From assembly GCA_032433595.1 (NCBI GenBank), contig JASWJB010000170.1, positions 1 to 64,000 of the forward strand: 64,000 bases of DNA, in the 5' to 3' direction. Both the position numbers and the translations under genes were made by a program. Shown here piece by piece: positions 1-10,363 of this stretch. This DNA is from Conoideocrella luteorostrata. Lineage: Eukaryota > Ascomycota > Sordariomycetes > Hypocreales > Clavicipitaceae. The first letter of the stretch is position 1. Every line of letters starts with the position of its first letter. The notes beneath the pieces are model-generated. The model had not been told where the DNA came from, ran no database searches, and worked only from the letters and a program-made list of their open reading frames with translations.

Positions 1-1281
1 AAAAAAAAAAAAAAAAAAGAGCTTTGTGCTCAGCATTAGTGATAAAGCAGCTATACTAATGAGCTTGCGAAGTGCGTTATATGTACTGAGGGCTGATGCA
101 CTGCTTGTGGGCCGTGGGTTGTGGTTGGTTTTTTTTTGGGTGAAAGTGTGATTGGATGTTATTGTCGGAAGTGATGAGAGTCATTGTTGTGATTCATTGC
201 TGTTGTGTATTTTGCTGCTGCACAACGTCCGTCCGCAAATTAATGTGACCTGGTATTGTTGGTCAATGTTCTCCAGCAGGGTACAGCCGGAATTAAATGT
301 GTGTGTTTTTTTTTTCATAATAAGACGGTTCCATGAGGGAAGACAAAAAAAATTAAAACGTACCATAATATGAAACACCAGTTGTATGGACAGACCAAGA
401 AGAGGTGACAGAAATTCTCGGAGGTTTTACAGACGTCGCGCCAAACCTTAAAAAAAAAACCATTAGTAAAATGCTGAGCATCGGTTTAGGAGAAAAACAT
501 TCCTTTCAATGTTTGTTGAGCTGAAAATGAGTGCTTGTGTTAGCTTCACCTAATGATAGGCTACTGGACTGAACAACCACGTTGAGGTACAAGCATTGCC
601 CAGTACCTAAGAAATGTTAGCGCTGGGGGGGGGAAAGACGTACCTCGCTGCCCCAACTGCCCACCCTCGGTTGTAGAGCCGTACCGACAGGCTCATGTTC
701 CTATAAAAAATGTTAGCAAGCGAATGGGGAGGGGAACGCACCTCATTTACGCATCGCCGTATGAAGTCGTGTCGCTCACTCAAGACCGATCTCCTGTTCT
801 TTGCTCGTTGAACTGCTCCTCGAGCAATAGCAAGCGCCGATACAAACTCCGTATTTCCGTCCAGAGGTCATCGATCTCTCTCCGATCAATCGTCACTGCC
901 GCCTCCAGAGAGGAATTGTCAGGCTCTGAAGGGTTGTGACGCGCGGCCCGGGTTTTTTGACAATTAGAGATCCACGTCCTGACGGCCGGGAAATGCGGAC
1001 TGATCATGTGCAAGAATTGGAGAAGCCGGTCCGTAAAACGAGTAAAATTGTCTGAACCGAGAAAGGTGAGGAACGCAACTACAACGGCGCACTAAGCGGC
1101 GGCAGAGCTGACGATAGCGGTCTCCATGTTGACGACGATGCGATTTGAGAAGAAAAGGAAGAGGAGTTAGAAACAATGAGGCAGGGCATGCTATTTAAGC
1201 TTACACAAAAGCACAAGAAACCTCCTTCCATTTTTGGGGCGTGTTTTCGCCATAGATCGCCCTGGCAACAGCCTGGGCTGT
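1..1281. other. AT-rich gene-poor left edge
   Basis: The window opens in an 18-base poly-A run. I see only short frames without family signatures here, plus homopolymer runs and T-rich stretches. Nothing supports a gene or RNA gene. Confidence 0.6.
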
Positions 1282-1555
1282 GGAAGAAGGACGGTTACTG
1301 GACGCCTACTTTCTCTAATGGTTGTGCTTTTGCCACGAATCGCCCTGGTAACGTCTCAAACTATGGGAGGAAGACAAATACTAGACGCCTACCTTCTTAA
1401 ATAGTCGTGTCTCGCCCCGACAACGGCTTGGGATATGGAAGGAAGACAAATACTAGACGCCTACCTTCTCAAATAGTCGTGTCTCGCCCCGACAACGGCT
1501 GAAGATATGGAAGGAAGACAAACATTAGACGCCAACTTTCTCAAATAGTTTTGTT
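1282..1555. repeat. 72-bp tandem repeat, about four copies
   Basis: The word GGAAGACAAATA occurs at 1369 and 1441, and its variant GGAAGACAAACA at 1513, an exact 72-bp spacing. Each unit continues through TAGACGCC, a C/T-rich stretch, AAATAGT and CGCCCCGACAACGGCT. A more diverged unit starts near 1282, 87 bp upstream of the first. The two middle units are nearly identical, so amplification of those two is recent. No open frame runs through the array, so this is read as a non-coding minisatellite. Confidence 0.85.
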
Positions 1556-1558
1556 TCT

Positions 1559-1860
1559 GTTACGTTATTTGAGGCCAGGTTCATAGAGCAATTTGACACT
1601 GGGAAAAAATGGAAGAAATTGAAAAAATTGATTATGTCTGATGCCTCCTAAATTCATCGGGAATTCCCTCCCTTTATGCCTAGATTCCGGACTTATCTAA
1701 TCCGTCCATGTCTTTTGGATTCCCTCCCATGTCCGATGTGTCCTTGCGCAGCTGAAAACTTCGTGCAGTCATTAAATCCTCCTTTAGCTGCCCCACTAAT
1801 CTCGCCATCTGCGGCACTGATATTCCTGACAGAAGCAATTCTCATCGCACCACGAAGCTT
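1559..1860. repeat. diverged dispersed repeat (related to 5190-5450)
   Basis: This stretch and 5190-5450 share an ordered series of similar blocks: TGTTAC near the start, GAGGCCA, TGCCTCCTA, a run around AATTCCCTCC, and GCGGCACTGAT followed by AGCAATTCT. They differ by many substitutions and small indels, as expected for old transposon remnants in a fungus. No coding potential is apparent. The class of element is unknown. Confidence 0.45.
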
Positions 1861-2030
1861 TCATTAGCACTCGTCAAATTTATCTTCATAGTAACTTTCT
1901 GAGGTGCTCAACGTGATTCAAATACTTCATGTTGCTACAAGCCCAGTGGGCGACCTCATGTCTTCCGATTTTCTAAAATTACATGTTGATTCGACCTATA
2001 TAGTAGAATACACAAGGTAGTAAATGTAAT

Positions 2031-2262
2031 GGTCGAACGTTTGAGCACAAGGCCGGGCTGATGATGGCGGTTAAAGGGTTGCCCAGCGCGTACAACAAGG
2101 ACCTCCAAGAGAGCTGGAAACTATGCTGGACCGCGTGAAAACTGTCTCTGACAGCTTGCAGATTGCAAAACGCATTCTTGCTACGCTTACTGTTCGACCA
2201 GAGCTCATGTTGGCGGCAATAGACCCCTCCATGATAGCGACCGATTTGGCCGAGAATTCGGT
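2031..2262 (+). pseudogene. argininosuccinate lyase fragment (frameshifted)
   Basis: Two frames together resemble a stretch of argininosuccinate lyase, the last-step arginine biosynthesis enzyme that cleaves argininosuccinate to arginine and fumarate. From 2031 the frame reads a [24 protein letters not shown] segment. After about 2120 a one-base slip moves it to another frame reading [15 protein letters not shown] and then DPSMIATDLAE. That order matches the family's conserved C-terminal half. Neither the rest of the enzyme nor its active-site segments are present on either side. It is therefore a decayed partial copy of roughly 75 codons. It ends about 30 bp before a degraded LTR. The functional gene must lie elsewhere. 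Confidence 0.75.
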
Positions 2263-2291
2263 GAGTATATCGGATAAAGCGGGTGTGTGTG

Positions 2292-2499
2292 TGTGTGGAT
2301 TACACAGGAGATGTGAGAAAGGCTACTGGCCTCTTGGCCAAAGGCAGGAATTCAGGACAAGCGTGTCTCAGATTATAGGGGTATTTATAAGGGTATTTGG
2401 ACGAGGCCGTCAGACGAGGAATTCTTCCTCCATCATCACTGTAACACAGCTCCTGCCAGCAATGCGAACCAATTTGAACCTCTCCTATTTATTCTAACA
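2292..2499 (+). mobile_element. degraded solo LTR (same family as 53911-54148)
   Basis: The sequence follows the intact LTR at 53911-54148 block by block: GGATTACACA, a CCTCTTGGCC block, AGGCAGGAATTCAGGAC, GTCTCAGATTATAGGGG, TATTTGGACG, GGCCGTCAGACGAGG, and CAATTTGAACCTCTC, ending TTCTAACA. Its left end lies in a GT microsatellite and is less certain. No target-site duplication is visible, which fits an old, mutated copy. No internal retrotransposon coding region is adjacent. Confidence 0.75.
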
Positions 2500-3047
2500 A
2501 TCAGTCATGAAAGCTGTATATCGTGAATATTTGTCCTTTTCATTATAGATGTCGTTCAATTTCCTCTTTTCTATTATATATAATAGTAGCCTCGTATGTA
2601 GCAGAATTAATGGTTAAGCAGCTTACCCAAGGTTATCAGATATAAGCTTTCTTCAATAAATCAATTCAAGCATAATAGGCACCCGAGCAAAGTTCCGAAC
2701 AAAGATATAATTCAAGTATAAAAGGGAAACACTTGTTGGTTAGCCGAGACGGTCAAGCTAGTACTTCTCTTAAGCTAATTTACTTGACTTGACTAAATTG
2801 GTCAATTCCAAAATACACGCGAGAGTAATTCCATAAGCAAAGAGGCTCTTTTCCGCAAGCACACTAAATACATTTTAAATGACCACCAACGGTCAACAAT
2901 CTGTCGTCTTGTAGCTAACTCTTTCAACTAGCTTATAAGATTATAAGCCCAAATACAGTCATTGGAAACCAAACTTAGCTGCCACAAGTTGGGTAGTAGA
3001 ATAGCCAGGAAATTATTCGTCAAGCCATTATCGATAAATATCCTCAA
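2500..3047. other. AT-rich intergenic, no gene seen
   Basis: High A+T with ATATATAATA-like runs. I see no frame with a family signature. The right part probably contains the 3' end region of the membrane-protein gene on the minus strand. Confidence 0.5.
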
Positions 3048-4795
3048 TCAAGAGGAATGTGGGAAGAACCGGGGCAAAGTCATTGAGAAGGCCCTTGGCG
3101 GTATGAAAGCCAACGATCGTAGGGCTTGGACAAGAATAAACACACGAGCAGCCACGAATATTACGCCCACGATGCAAGAAATGACGTTTCCCATGAAAAT
3201 TTGAGCAGGGCACCTTAGGACCCCTGTAAACCGCGTTTGGTGAGTAGACATGTGCCAAATCCGGCTATGAATTATATTTGATAAGATGCCTACAGGAATT
3301 GCCGCTGCTGTGGCAACAGATGAGACTCTCCATAGTAGCTGTTCATGAGTATTCGGGAAAGTGAAGTTCCACGCAATACAATGCAGGAGCCCGAAGACGA
3401 GAATTATGACGAAATCACACCGTTCCTAAGGTTGTAATTCTCCGACTGACAGGTAACGTCAATGTGGATAGAAGTGTTAGGTATCCACCTATTCATCCTA
3501 TAAGACCCATACATAGTAAGACGGCCCGTTGATAGCTAGCTGAGTTATTTCTCTCGACTTGGCATATAGAGCAGCAGGAATCTGGATGGAGTATTGTGCA
3601 TCTTTCGGTTTGCCGAGAAGTAGACGATAAGTAAAGATTGTACAAATGGTGAACGAAAAGGTCATGATCTCTAGCTGTGTGGTAGGAAATTTCCAAATCA
3701 GTCGCAGCAGGAGCTGTATTATAAACCAGAGCAACTGAGCCACGGCGTATATTTTAACAAACAGGTCGCCCTTATTCCGATCGTACAGATCGTCTTCGGC
3801 AACATTTGGTAGTCTTTTGATGATGCCCATTTGTCTTGCTAAGACAAGCTGGTAGGCGTCGAGAACCCATTCATCACATTGGAGAGCTTTGACATTAATC
3901 CACCAATGCTCACAGATGGAAAGGAATCGCTTCTTTTCAAACTGGTTCACGAAATTACTAAGATTTAGCTGTTCCACGGCCTCAGCAGCGATGGTAAAAT
4001 TCCTATCACCCGCCTGGTGAGTTTGGCCGACACTACGGCTGTACGCCGGCGTGGGTGCCCATCTTCGTTTGATGCGGAGGTCCATTGTGGCAAGGCTCTT
4101 GATGATAGTGGATGGGATAGGATCTTCTTCGGAAGAGGCTGGCTCTTTGTGTAGTCAAATGGCTTCAGTGAGGTGTCTTAAGCTTCTGTTGCAACATCAA
4201 GCGCCCGAATGTCGTCAGTTGAAGGGCTTGCTGGTGTCTGACTCGTCTCATTCTCTGTGGCAATAGGTCTATGAGGATCTTCAGTAGCAGTAGCTTCATT
4301 AAACTTGATGGTGAAACCGCCCATATTGGCACTAAAGATATGTTTCTTGGTCCAGGGGACCATATCCTTCTTGCTCATCTCGTCAAATACCGACTTAGTG
4401 CTCGCCACGGAGCGATAATCACTCCAAGCCTTGCCAAGTGCCCACTCCGGAGCCAGGACGTTGACTAGCAACCATAAAATATTCCAGTAAGCCCTAAAAC
4501 TGGAGCGACCATATCGCCGCGCCTTGTTCGCTGGCGTTGACTGTGGAGGGACATTGAGATGCACTACCGACCACGTGCATATAAAGAGAATGGTAAGGCA
4601 GCCCCATACAATGTCCAGCGTCCCGCGGGTGTCTGGTGCGCTGACAAACGTCACGAGTTCAAGGGCAAGTGTACAATTGAAGGTGAACTTAGTCATTGGG
4701 TCGAAGGAGTGCAAGTTGTATATGTATTGTTCTTGGAGATGGTAGCGTAGAGATGGCAGGATGAGAAAAACGACGCTGCAAACATATGAACACAT
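3048..4795 (-). CDS. fungal polytopic membrane protein (unnamed family)
   Basis: Three minus-strand segments together resemble a widespread, functionally uncharacterised fungal membrane-protein family. Diagnostic stretches are CTWSVVHLNVPP near the N-terminus, FSANMGGF in the middle, and the closing FVAARVFILVQALRSL followed by LPRFFPH. Several hydrophobic segments suggest a polytopic integral membrane protein. The last intron is clear: 3426-3512, donor GTATGG, branch CTAAC, acceptor TTAG, restoring the frame into ERCDFVIILVF. The junction at 4086-4177 is not resolved: the upstream frame ends at a TAA near 4178 and the downstream frame opens around a TGA, with no strong splice pair. It is either a poorly marked intron or a frameshift. 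The N-terminus may extend upstream to about 4962. Family membership is fairly sure; intactness is not. Confidence 0.6.
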
Positions 4796-4962
4796 GTAAG
4801 CATTGAACGCTGGGAAATATCAAGCAAGGCACGGGAGCTGTTAATTCGAAGCGCCCAATCCAAAAAGCCCTGGATGCCAACAGCCAATAACATGAAGAAT
4901 TGTGAGAAGGACCGTAAGCAATAGTCCAACCCCCCCTTTCCACCCTCCACTCCGGGTGTCAC

Positions 4963-5035
4963 ACAAAAAATGGGCGTCGCCAGAGGCCACCTTTCTTGTG
5001 TAGTTATGACCTTTAAATAGGCTCTTGTTACACTA
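4963..5035. repeat. short dispersed repeat, copy 1
   Basis: Shares TGTCACA, then an A-run, then GGCGT..CCAGAGGCCAC, TTTCTTGTGTAGTTATGACC and AAATAGGCTC with a stretch at 5190 and another at 47466. The three copies are direct repeats with small differences. The extent beyond about 70 bp is unclear. Confidence 0.6.
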
Positions 5036-5189
5036 GTACGGTGGACTCTTTCTGGTCAATCTAGCTGAAATTCCGAAAATATGCTAATTTAAGGGTTTGA
5101 ACTTAGGGGTTATTAAGTAAGTAGCAATTTATGCAGCAGGAAGTTACAGGGCATTTGCTAACTAGGCCATGGACTCTACCCGGCTCATA

Positions 5190-5450
5190 ACTGTTACAAA
5201 AAAAAAGGCGTAGCTAGAGGCCACTTTTCTTGTGTAGTTAGGACCATTTCCTTGATACCAGTGCCTCCTAGTTTTTTTAATTCGTAGGGGAAATTTCCTC
5301 CATTTTCTATATCTCAAATTGATCCTCGATTTCTGACGATTTCCGATCGGCTTGGAGCACCATAGAGGCTACATGCGGCCATCAAATAATTCCGTCGCTA
5401 TTTACGGCACTAGTCTTCTTAGCGATAGCAATTCTTAGTGCATCGGTATG
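5190..5450. repeat. dispersed repeat, copy 2 with longer tail
   Basis: Begins TGTTACA, an A-run and GGCGTAGCTAGAGGCCAC like copy 1. It then continues into the blocks shared with 1559-1860 (TGCCTCCTA, a GGGGAAATTTCCTCC-like run, ACGGCACTAG, AGCAATTCT). This copy links the two repeat sets and suggests a single old element of at least 250 bp. No coding frame. Confidence 0.5.
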
Positions 5451-6637
5451 TAATGCTATCGAAATGCTGCAGATCTGTGATATCCAAATACACTTCGAAA
5501 CCTAAACAGTACTTTTTGAGGTAGAAGTAGAAGCCAATGGCCCTTGATACAGCCATGTAAAATTTGCCCACTTTGAGCTGTGATTTTCTATAGAAGTACA
5601 GTTTTGTATTCTTGAATAACTCCGTGACAACGTTGTATTAGAAGGAGAGAAGCGCACCAGAGCTAACAGTTGCACAGAATAATATAAAGCAGTATCGCGG
5701 TGGGAAATAGGTCGTATAGAAGGCATTGGTTGAAATTCGGCTCACACTACTTTTTGTCCTTTCGTGCATCCTGATACACAACATTCATTCATCAAAGTAT
5801 GTGCTGGTGATGACATGTTCGGCGTGTGCCGATATTAAGTGGCAGATTTATTTACTTCTTCCCATCCCAAACTAAAATCTAATCGAGACGACGTGTTCTT
5901 AATCCAGCTCGTACGTCCAAGTCATACCCGGATACCGTGTTACCTCTAGGGCTCGCTTATTGTGCCGTCAACTAGACTCCTCTGGGATAAAGAGAACAAA
6001 TAGACAGACTGGCCCCTAGAATATTGCTAATTTTATCAAGAACCACCTATGCGGGAAGTGAGTATCGGTGGAAGGAAAAGAGAAGGCGCTGAACATTTGA
6101 AGATGTACGGAGTACGGAGTACATGATGCACAACACGGTAGTTCGAAAGCGGGGACGACGCGTCGGAGCGAAGGTCCGGATCGTAGCTCCTGCACACCCG
6201 AAAGAGCAGCTTTTAAAGGTTGGCGTGATGAAACCCACATGGATTTTCGGTTAATAAAGGGCATGCATTGATTGTCACGGAGCGTGGCGCGGGCCACGTG
6301 GAGAGCTACCCCTGTCGGCCAGTCGAGCTGTGCTTTTCTCTCAACCGAGTTTGGACGGGCTAGTTAACGAGCTGACCTGATCTGACCTTGCTTGACCTCG
6401 CTGGGCTAGCTCCCTCGCGCAAATCGCTTTGTCAACTAGTCTGACCTGTCCGCTGCCCTTGTCCTCAGCAGCTCGACATACATCTCGACAACAAACCGGC
6501 GTCAAGCGACAAACGGTCGAGCTGAGGCACAGAGCTTGGCCCTCACCGATCGCCGTTCAAGATCATGAAGACGTTTCGCCGACTTTCCACGCGAGCAACA
6601 ACCCAACGGCCGCATCGCGACGTGATTTTCCAACACC
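5451..6637. other. intergenic, upstream region of the ArAE/FUSC-like gene
   Basis: I find no convincing gene. A TACGGAGTACGGAGTAC motif lies at about 6106-6122. From about 6300 the composition changes to C- and CT-rich, typical of a fungal promoter and 5' leader, up to the start codon at 6638. Confidence 0.5.
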
Positions 6638-9600
6638 ATGAACTCCAATAATAGCTCCAATGGCAGCTCCTCCACCGGCGCATGGCCGCCGAGTCGCCCA
6701 TCCAAGAGAAGCGTAAGTCTTTTGAAGCCTCATTTGCGCGACGCCGAGACGGGGAGCGTCTGCATTTCCGCAGCGACACAACACCTTCTGTCCACCTTTT
6801 GGCCCTGGCGGACGGCCACGGAACGTACAAGACAGCGGCTAACGCGAACCATGATGAGTAGAAAATGCGCAATGGCACCTTCATTATTCCCAGCACCGGC
6901 GAGCGCTCCCGGCGCCAGTTTACTCTTCGAACTTCGAGCAGCATCTCATCCGGCAATGGACGCAGCTTAGACGGACAATCCTCCATGGGACAAGCTACGG
7001 ATCGATTACGTTCGTCCATACAAGGCATAAATCATAGAGCGATGGCCCTGTGGAGGTGGTTGGATTCGCAGGGTGGTCACGACGTGCTGAAATGTACGTT
7101 GGCGTACCTTCTCGGCAGCACCGCTACCTTGTGGCCAGCTCTATCAGATTTTCTGGGTCACCGAGACGGCAAGCATATTGTCGCCACTTTGACGGTATAC
7201 TTTCATCCAGCACGTACCGTGGGGTCCATGCTGGAAGCCGTGCTTATTGCTATTGTGGCCGTGGCGTACGCTGAGGTTGTGTGTCTTTTGTCCATGGTTG
7301 CCGGCATTGCTTCGCGAACAAGCACCGGATCAGTCGTCCCCGCCCATGCTGTCGTCTTAATTATATTCGTGGGAGGCGGCTTAGGATTTGTCGGATGGGT
7401 CAAGCAGAGGATGAGTCAACCCCTCGTGAATGTGGCCACAACTCTAGCGTCTATGGCCATCATATCGGTCATTACAAAAGAGCAGTCTGTTCAGGATGGC
7501 TACTTTTCTGGGGACAAGATTGTTCAGGTGATCAAGATGTTGGTTGTGGGTATATTTTTCTCTGTGGCCGTCAATTTGCTAGTGTGGCGTTCATCCGCAA
7601 GGCGAGTGCTTCGCGAGTCTGTCGTCACGGCCTCTGAATGCATGAGCGACAGGCTGTCTTTTGTTACAAGGGGCTTCCTCAATGGAACCGACGATGAGAT
7701 TAATTCCCCAGATTATGCACGTTCACGAAGTCGATATGACTCTGCCTACGCAGAAATGTCGAAAAGTTTGCGAGAAGCAAAACTAGAGCATTACCTGATG
7801 GGCCGCGAAAAGATATACAAGCTTGACAAGCGTCTCTTTAAGTCCATTGAGTGTGTGTACCAGGCCATCGGTGGGCTGCGCAGCTCTTTATCTACCCAAA
7901 TTGCTCTTCTGAATGAGTCTATGCCCCAAACTTCAGTCTCACAAGAAGAGCCTACCATATCGTCTCCTGGAGCATCTTCCGTGTCACCAAAGTTTCGGCG
8001 TGTCTCGTCCATGCTCCTATACGGAGCCGGAGATGATTTGTCTGTCATCGAAGAGGATGACGATGAAGATCCGAGGATGCAACTACTATCTCAATCCGAA
8101 CCATCGCTCGTCAAAACGTCCTTGTTCCGAGCCCCATCAGATATATTTTCTTTGTTCATCACCATGCTCGGCCCTTCCTTGAAGTCCCTTGCCTACACCC
8201 TCTCCGAAACGCTCCGGGAGTCCCCTTTCGGCATCGACCCAGCAACGGACGTGAAAGTGAACGACCAGCTGCGAGACAGCCTTCGCGACGCCTTGAACCT
8301 CTTCAATCATGCGAAGAAAAACGCTCTGCAAGAACTATACAAGACCATCGAACTTGGTCGCTCACGGTCTGAAGCCATCCAGGCCGATATTGAGGAAGTT
8401 GCCGCCGCGTGTGGCCACTTCTCTTTCAGTCTTCGTGCTGTCGCGGACGAAATGGACTCTTACTTGGATGTGCTGGAGGAGCTGCAACATGTGACCGAGA
8501 CGCATTCACGCAGCTGGGAATGGCTCAAGTTCTGGAAACGATCGCGTCAAAACGCACAGCCTCCCGATGACCCGGCCTGTGAGGCTCTCCTCCAGAAGAA
8601 GAAGAACACGGTCCGGGGATTGAAAAAATCAGCCATCCCCAAAGGCATCCCCGACTCCATGAGAAATCGGAGAGATTCCTTCCATTGGGACGCCGCACCA
8701 AGCGCGAGCTCGTTCCAGCGAACAATGTCGCAGCGAATGCTTGGTGTGATGCGTTTTTTGGCTCGTGAAGATGTGCTGTTCGGCATCAAAGTCGGCATCG
8801 GGGCAGTGTTGTGGGCACAATTTGCGTTCATACCGGAAACACGTCCATTGTATCAACACTGGAGAGGAGAATGGGGTCTTCTGTCATACATGATTGTCGT
8901 GGGTATGACGACTGGTGCCTCCAACACGATTTCCACTTCTCGCTTGATTGGTACTCTCATGGGTGCCGCCTGTGCCTGTATATCATGGCTGGTTAGCCAG
9001 GGCAATGCCTATGTGCTCGCCTTATTTGGGTGGATCATGGCGCTCTGGAGTTTCTACATGATATTGATTATGAAGAATGGTCCCCTGGGTCGGATTGCGC
9101 TGTTAGCATACAATGTCATCGTGCTATATGCTTACAGCTTGTCTCAGGATGTGGACGATGATGACGACGACGAAGGTGGTAAGAATCCACTCATCTTCAA
9201 CATCACCTACCACAGAGTGGTTGCCGTGGTGTTGGGAATCATTTGGGGTATGGTTGTCTGCAGACTGCTCTGGCCAATCTCCGGCCGCAAGAAGTTCAAA
9301 GAAGGGTTATCAGTGCTGTATCTTCAGCTAGGGCTTATCTGGAAGCGTGGGCCATTGAGCATCCTCATTGCCAGTAACAATACCCTTGATTACATGCGAG
9401 AAGGGGAACAGGCCGCCCTTCAGCGATACGGTATGACAAAACCTTACAGCTCTCCAAAGCCCAACGTCACAACCAACCCCCCCCCCCCCTCCCTTCTTTC
9501 TTCATCGTAAAGAAACATACATCTAACACCGCCCCAAGCTTTTAAACTAGAGTCTCTCCGCAATTCCGCGAAATCCGAGTTCGAACTCCGCGGCCCCTTC

Positions 9601-10083
9601 CCAGACGCTGCGTACTCGCGCATCATGCATTCCACTAAACGCATTCTTGACTCCTTCTACGCCATGCGTCTCCTCACCCAACGGCACGAGACCGTCTCTG
9701 ACGGCGAGCACGCCCTCCTCATTTTCACCCGCGACGAGCGCGTCCGCCTCTGCCATCGAATCTGCCACGTGCTGCAGGTCCTTGCTTCATGCATCATGTT
9801 AGAATACCCGCTCACAGATGCCATCCCGACGATAGACTCCACCAAAGATCAGCTACTGGGCAAGATTTATAAATTTCGTAAAGACCATACAGACCAGCTT
9901 GCGCAGGACGATGACGAAAGGACAGGGAAGAAGAGCGAAATGGTGGTTGAAGAAAAAGATTATGCGCTATTATATGCGTATACTTTGGTAACGGTGCAGG
10001 TGGCGGAGGAATTGGGGAAGGTCAAGATGGAAATCGAGGGGTTATTTGGTGTGCTGAATCAGGATGAGTTGTTGCTAGAGTAA
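6638..10083 (+). CDS. ArAE/FUSC-like membrane protein (DUF2421, Bre4-like)
   Basis: The model joins 6638-6712, 6862-9430 and 9551-10083, giving about 1058 aa. Intron 1 has donor GTAAGT, branch CTAAC and acceptor TAG. Intron 2 starts GTATGA and contains a long C-run; splicing it out restores QRYESLRNSAKSEFELRG, a conserved stretch in the family. There are two hydrophobic blocks, near residues 75-240 (N-terminal ArAE-type segment) and about 640-820 (FUSC-like segment), with a long hydrophilic middle and an acidic loop (DVDDDDDDEGG). The C-terminal region resembles DUF2421. Proteins of this group, including yeast Bre4, are annotated as putative ER/Golgi transporters linked to brefeldin A sensitivity; substrate unknown. 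It converges on DPB2, 280 bp downstream. Confidence 0.85.
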
Positions 10084-10363
10084 AGATATGGATGACATAA
10101 GCATACGAAAAGCGAGCTTTTGCGTGATTGATATGGAGTTATTCTGGGGGGTTGGTGCATGGCAAGCGAGCTGTTGATCAGGGATAAAAGTGGCCATCGG
10201 AAATTTTTTGTTTATAGTGAGCATTACAATACCCCTCAAGGATTTCGTTTTCCGCTTTTGATCTGTTCTCATTGCTCTATTTGTCATTTCTCATAAATCC
10301 ACCTATTTACTACCTGAATCATGACGGTTTCAGATGGAAGATGTCATGTTCATGGCCCTGCCC
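10084..10363. other. convergent 3' intergenic spacer
   Basis: 280 bp between two convergent stop codons, holding both 3' UTRs. AT-rich, no gene. Confidence 0.6.

Noticed and set aside
6682..6861. ATG at 6682 in frame with the ArAE/FUSC gene as its start
   Set aside because: A TAG at 6859-6861 ends it. The start at 6638 with a GTAAGT intron (6713-6861) whose acceptor is that same TAG explains the sequence better.
9551..9570. GAGTTCGAACTC-like tRNA B-box near 9580
   Set aside because: It lies in the coding exon of the ArAE/FUSC gene (encoding EFEL) and no A-box or cloverleaf arms surround it.
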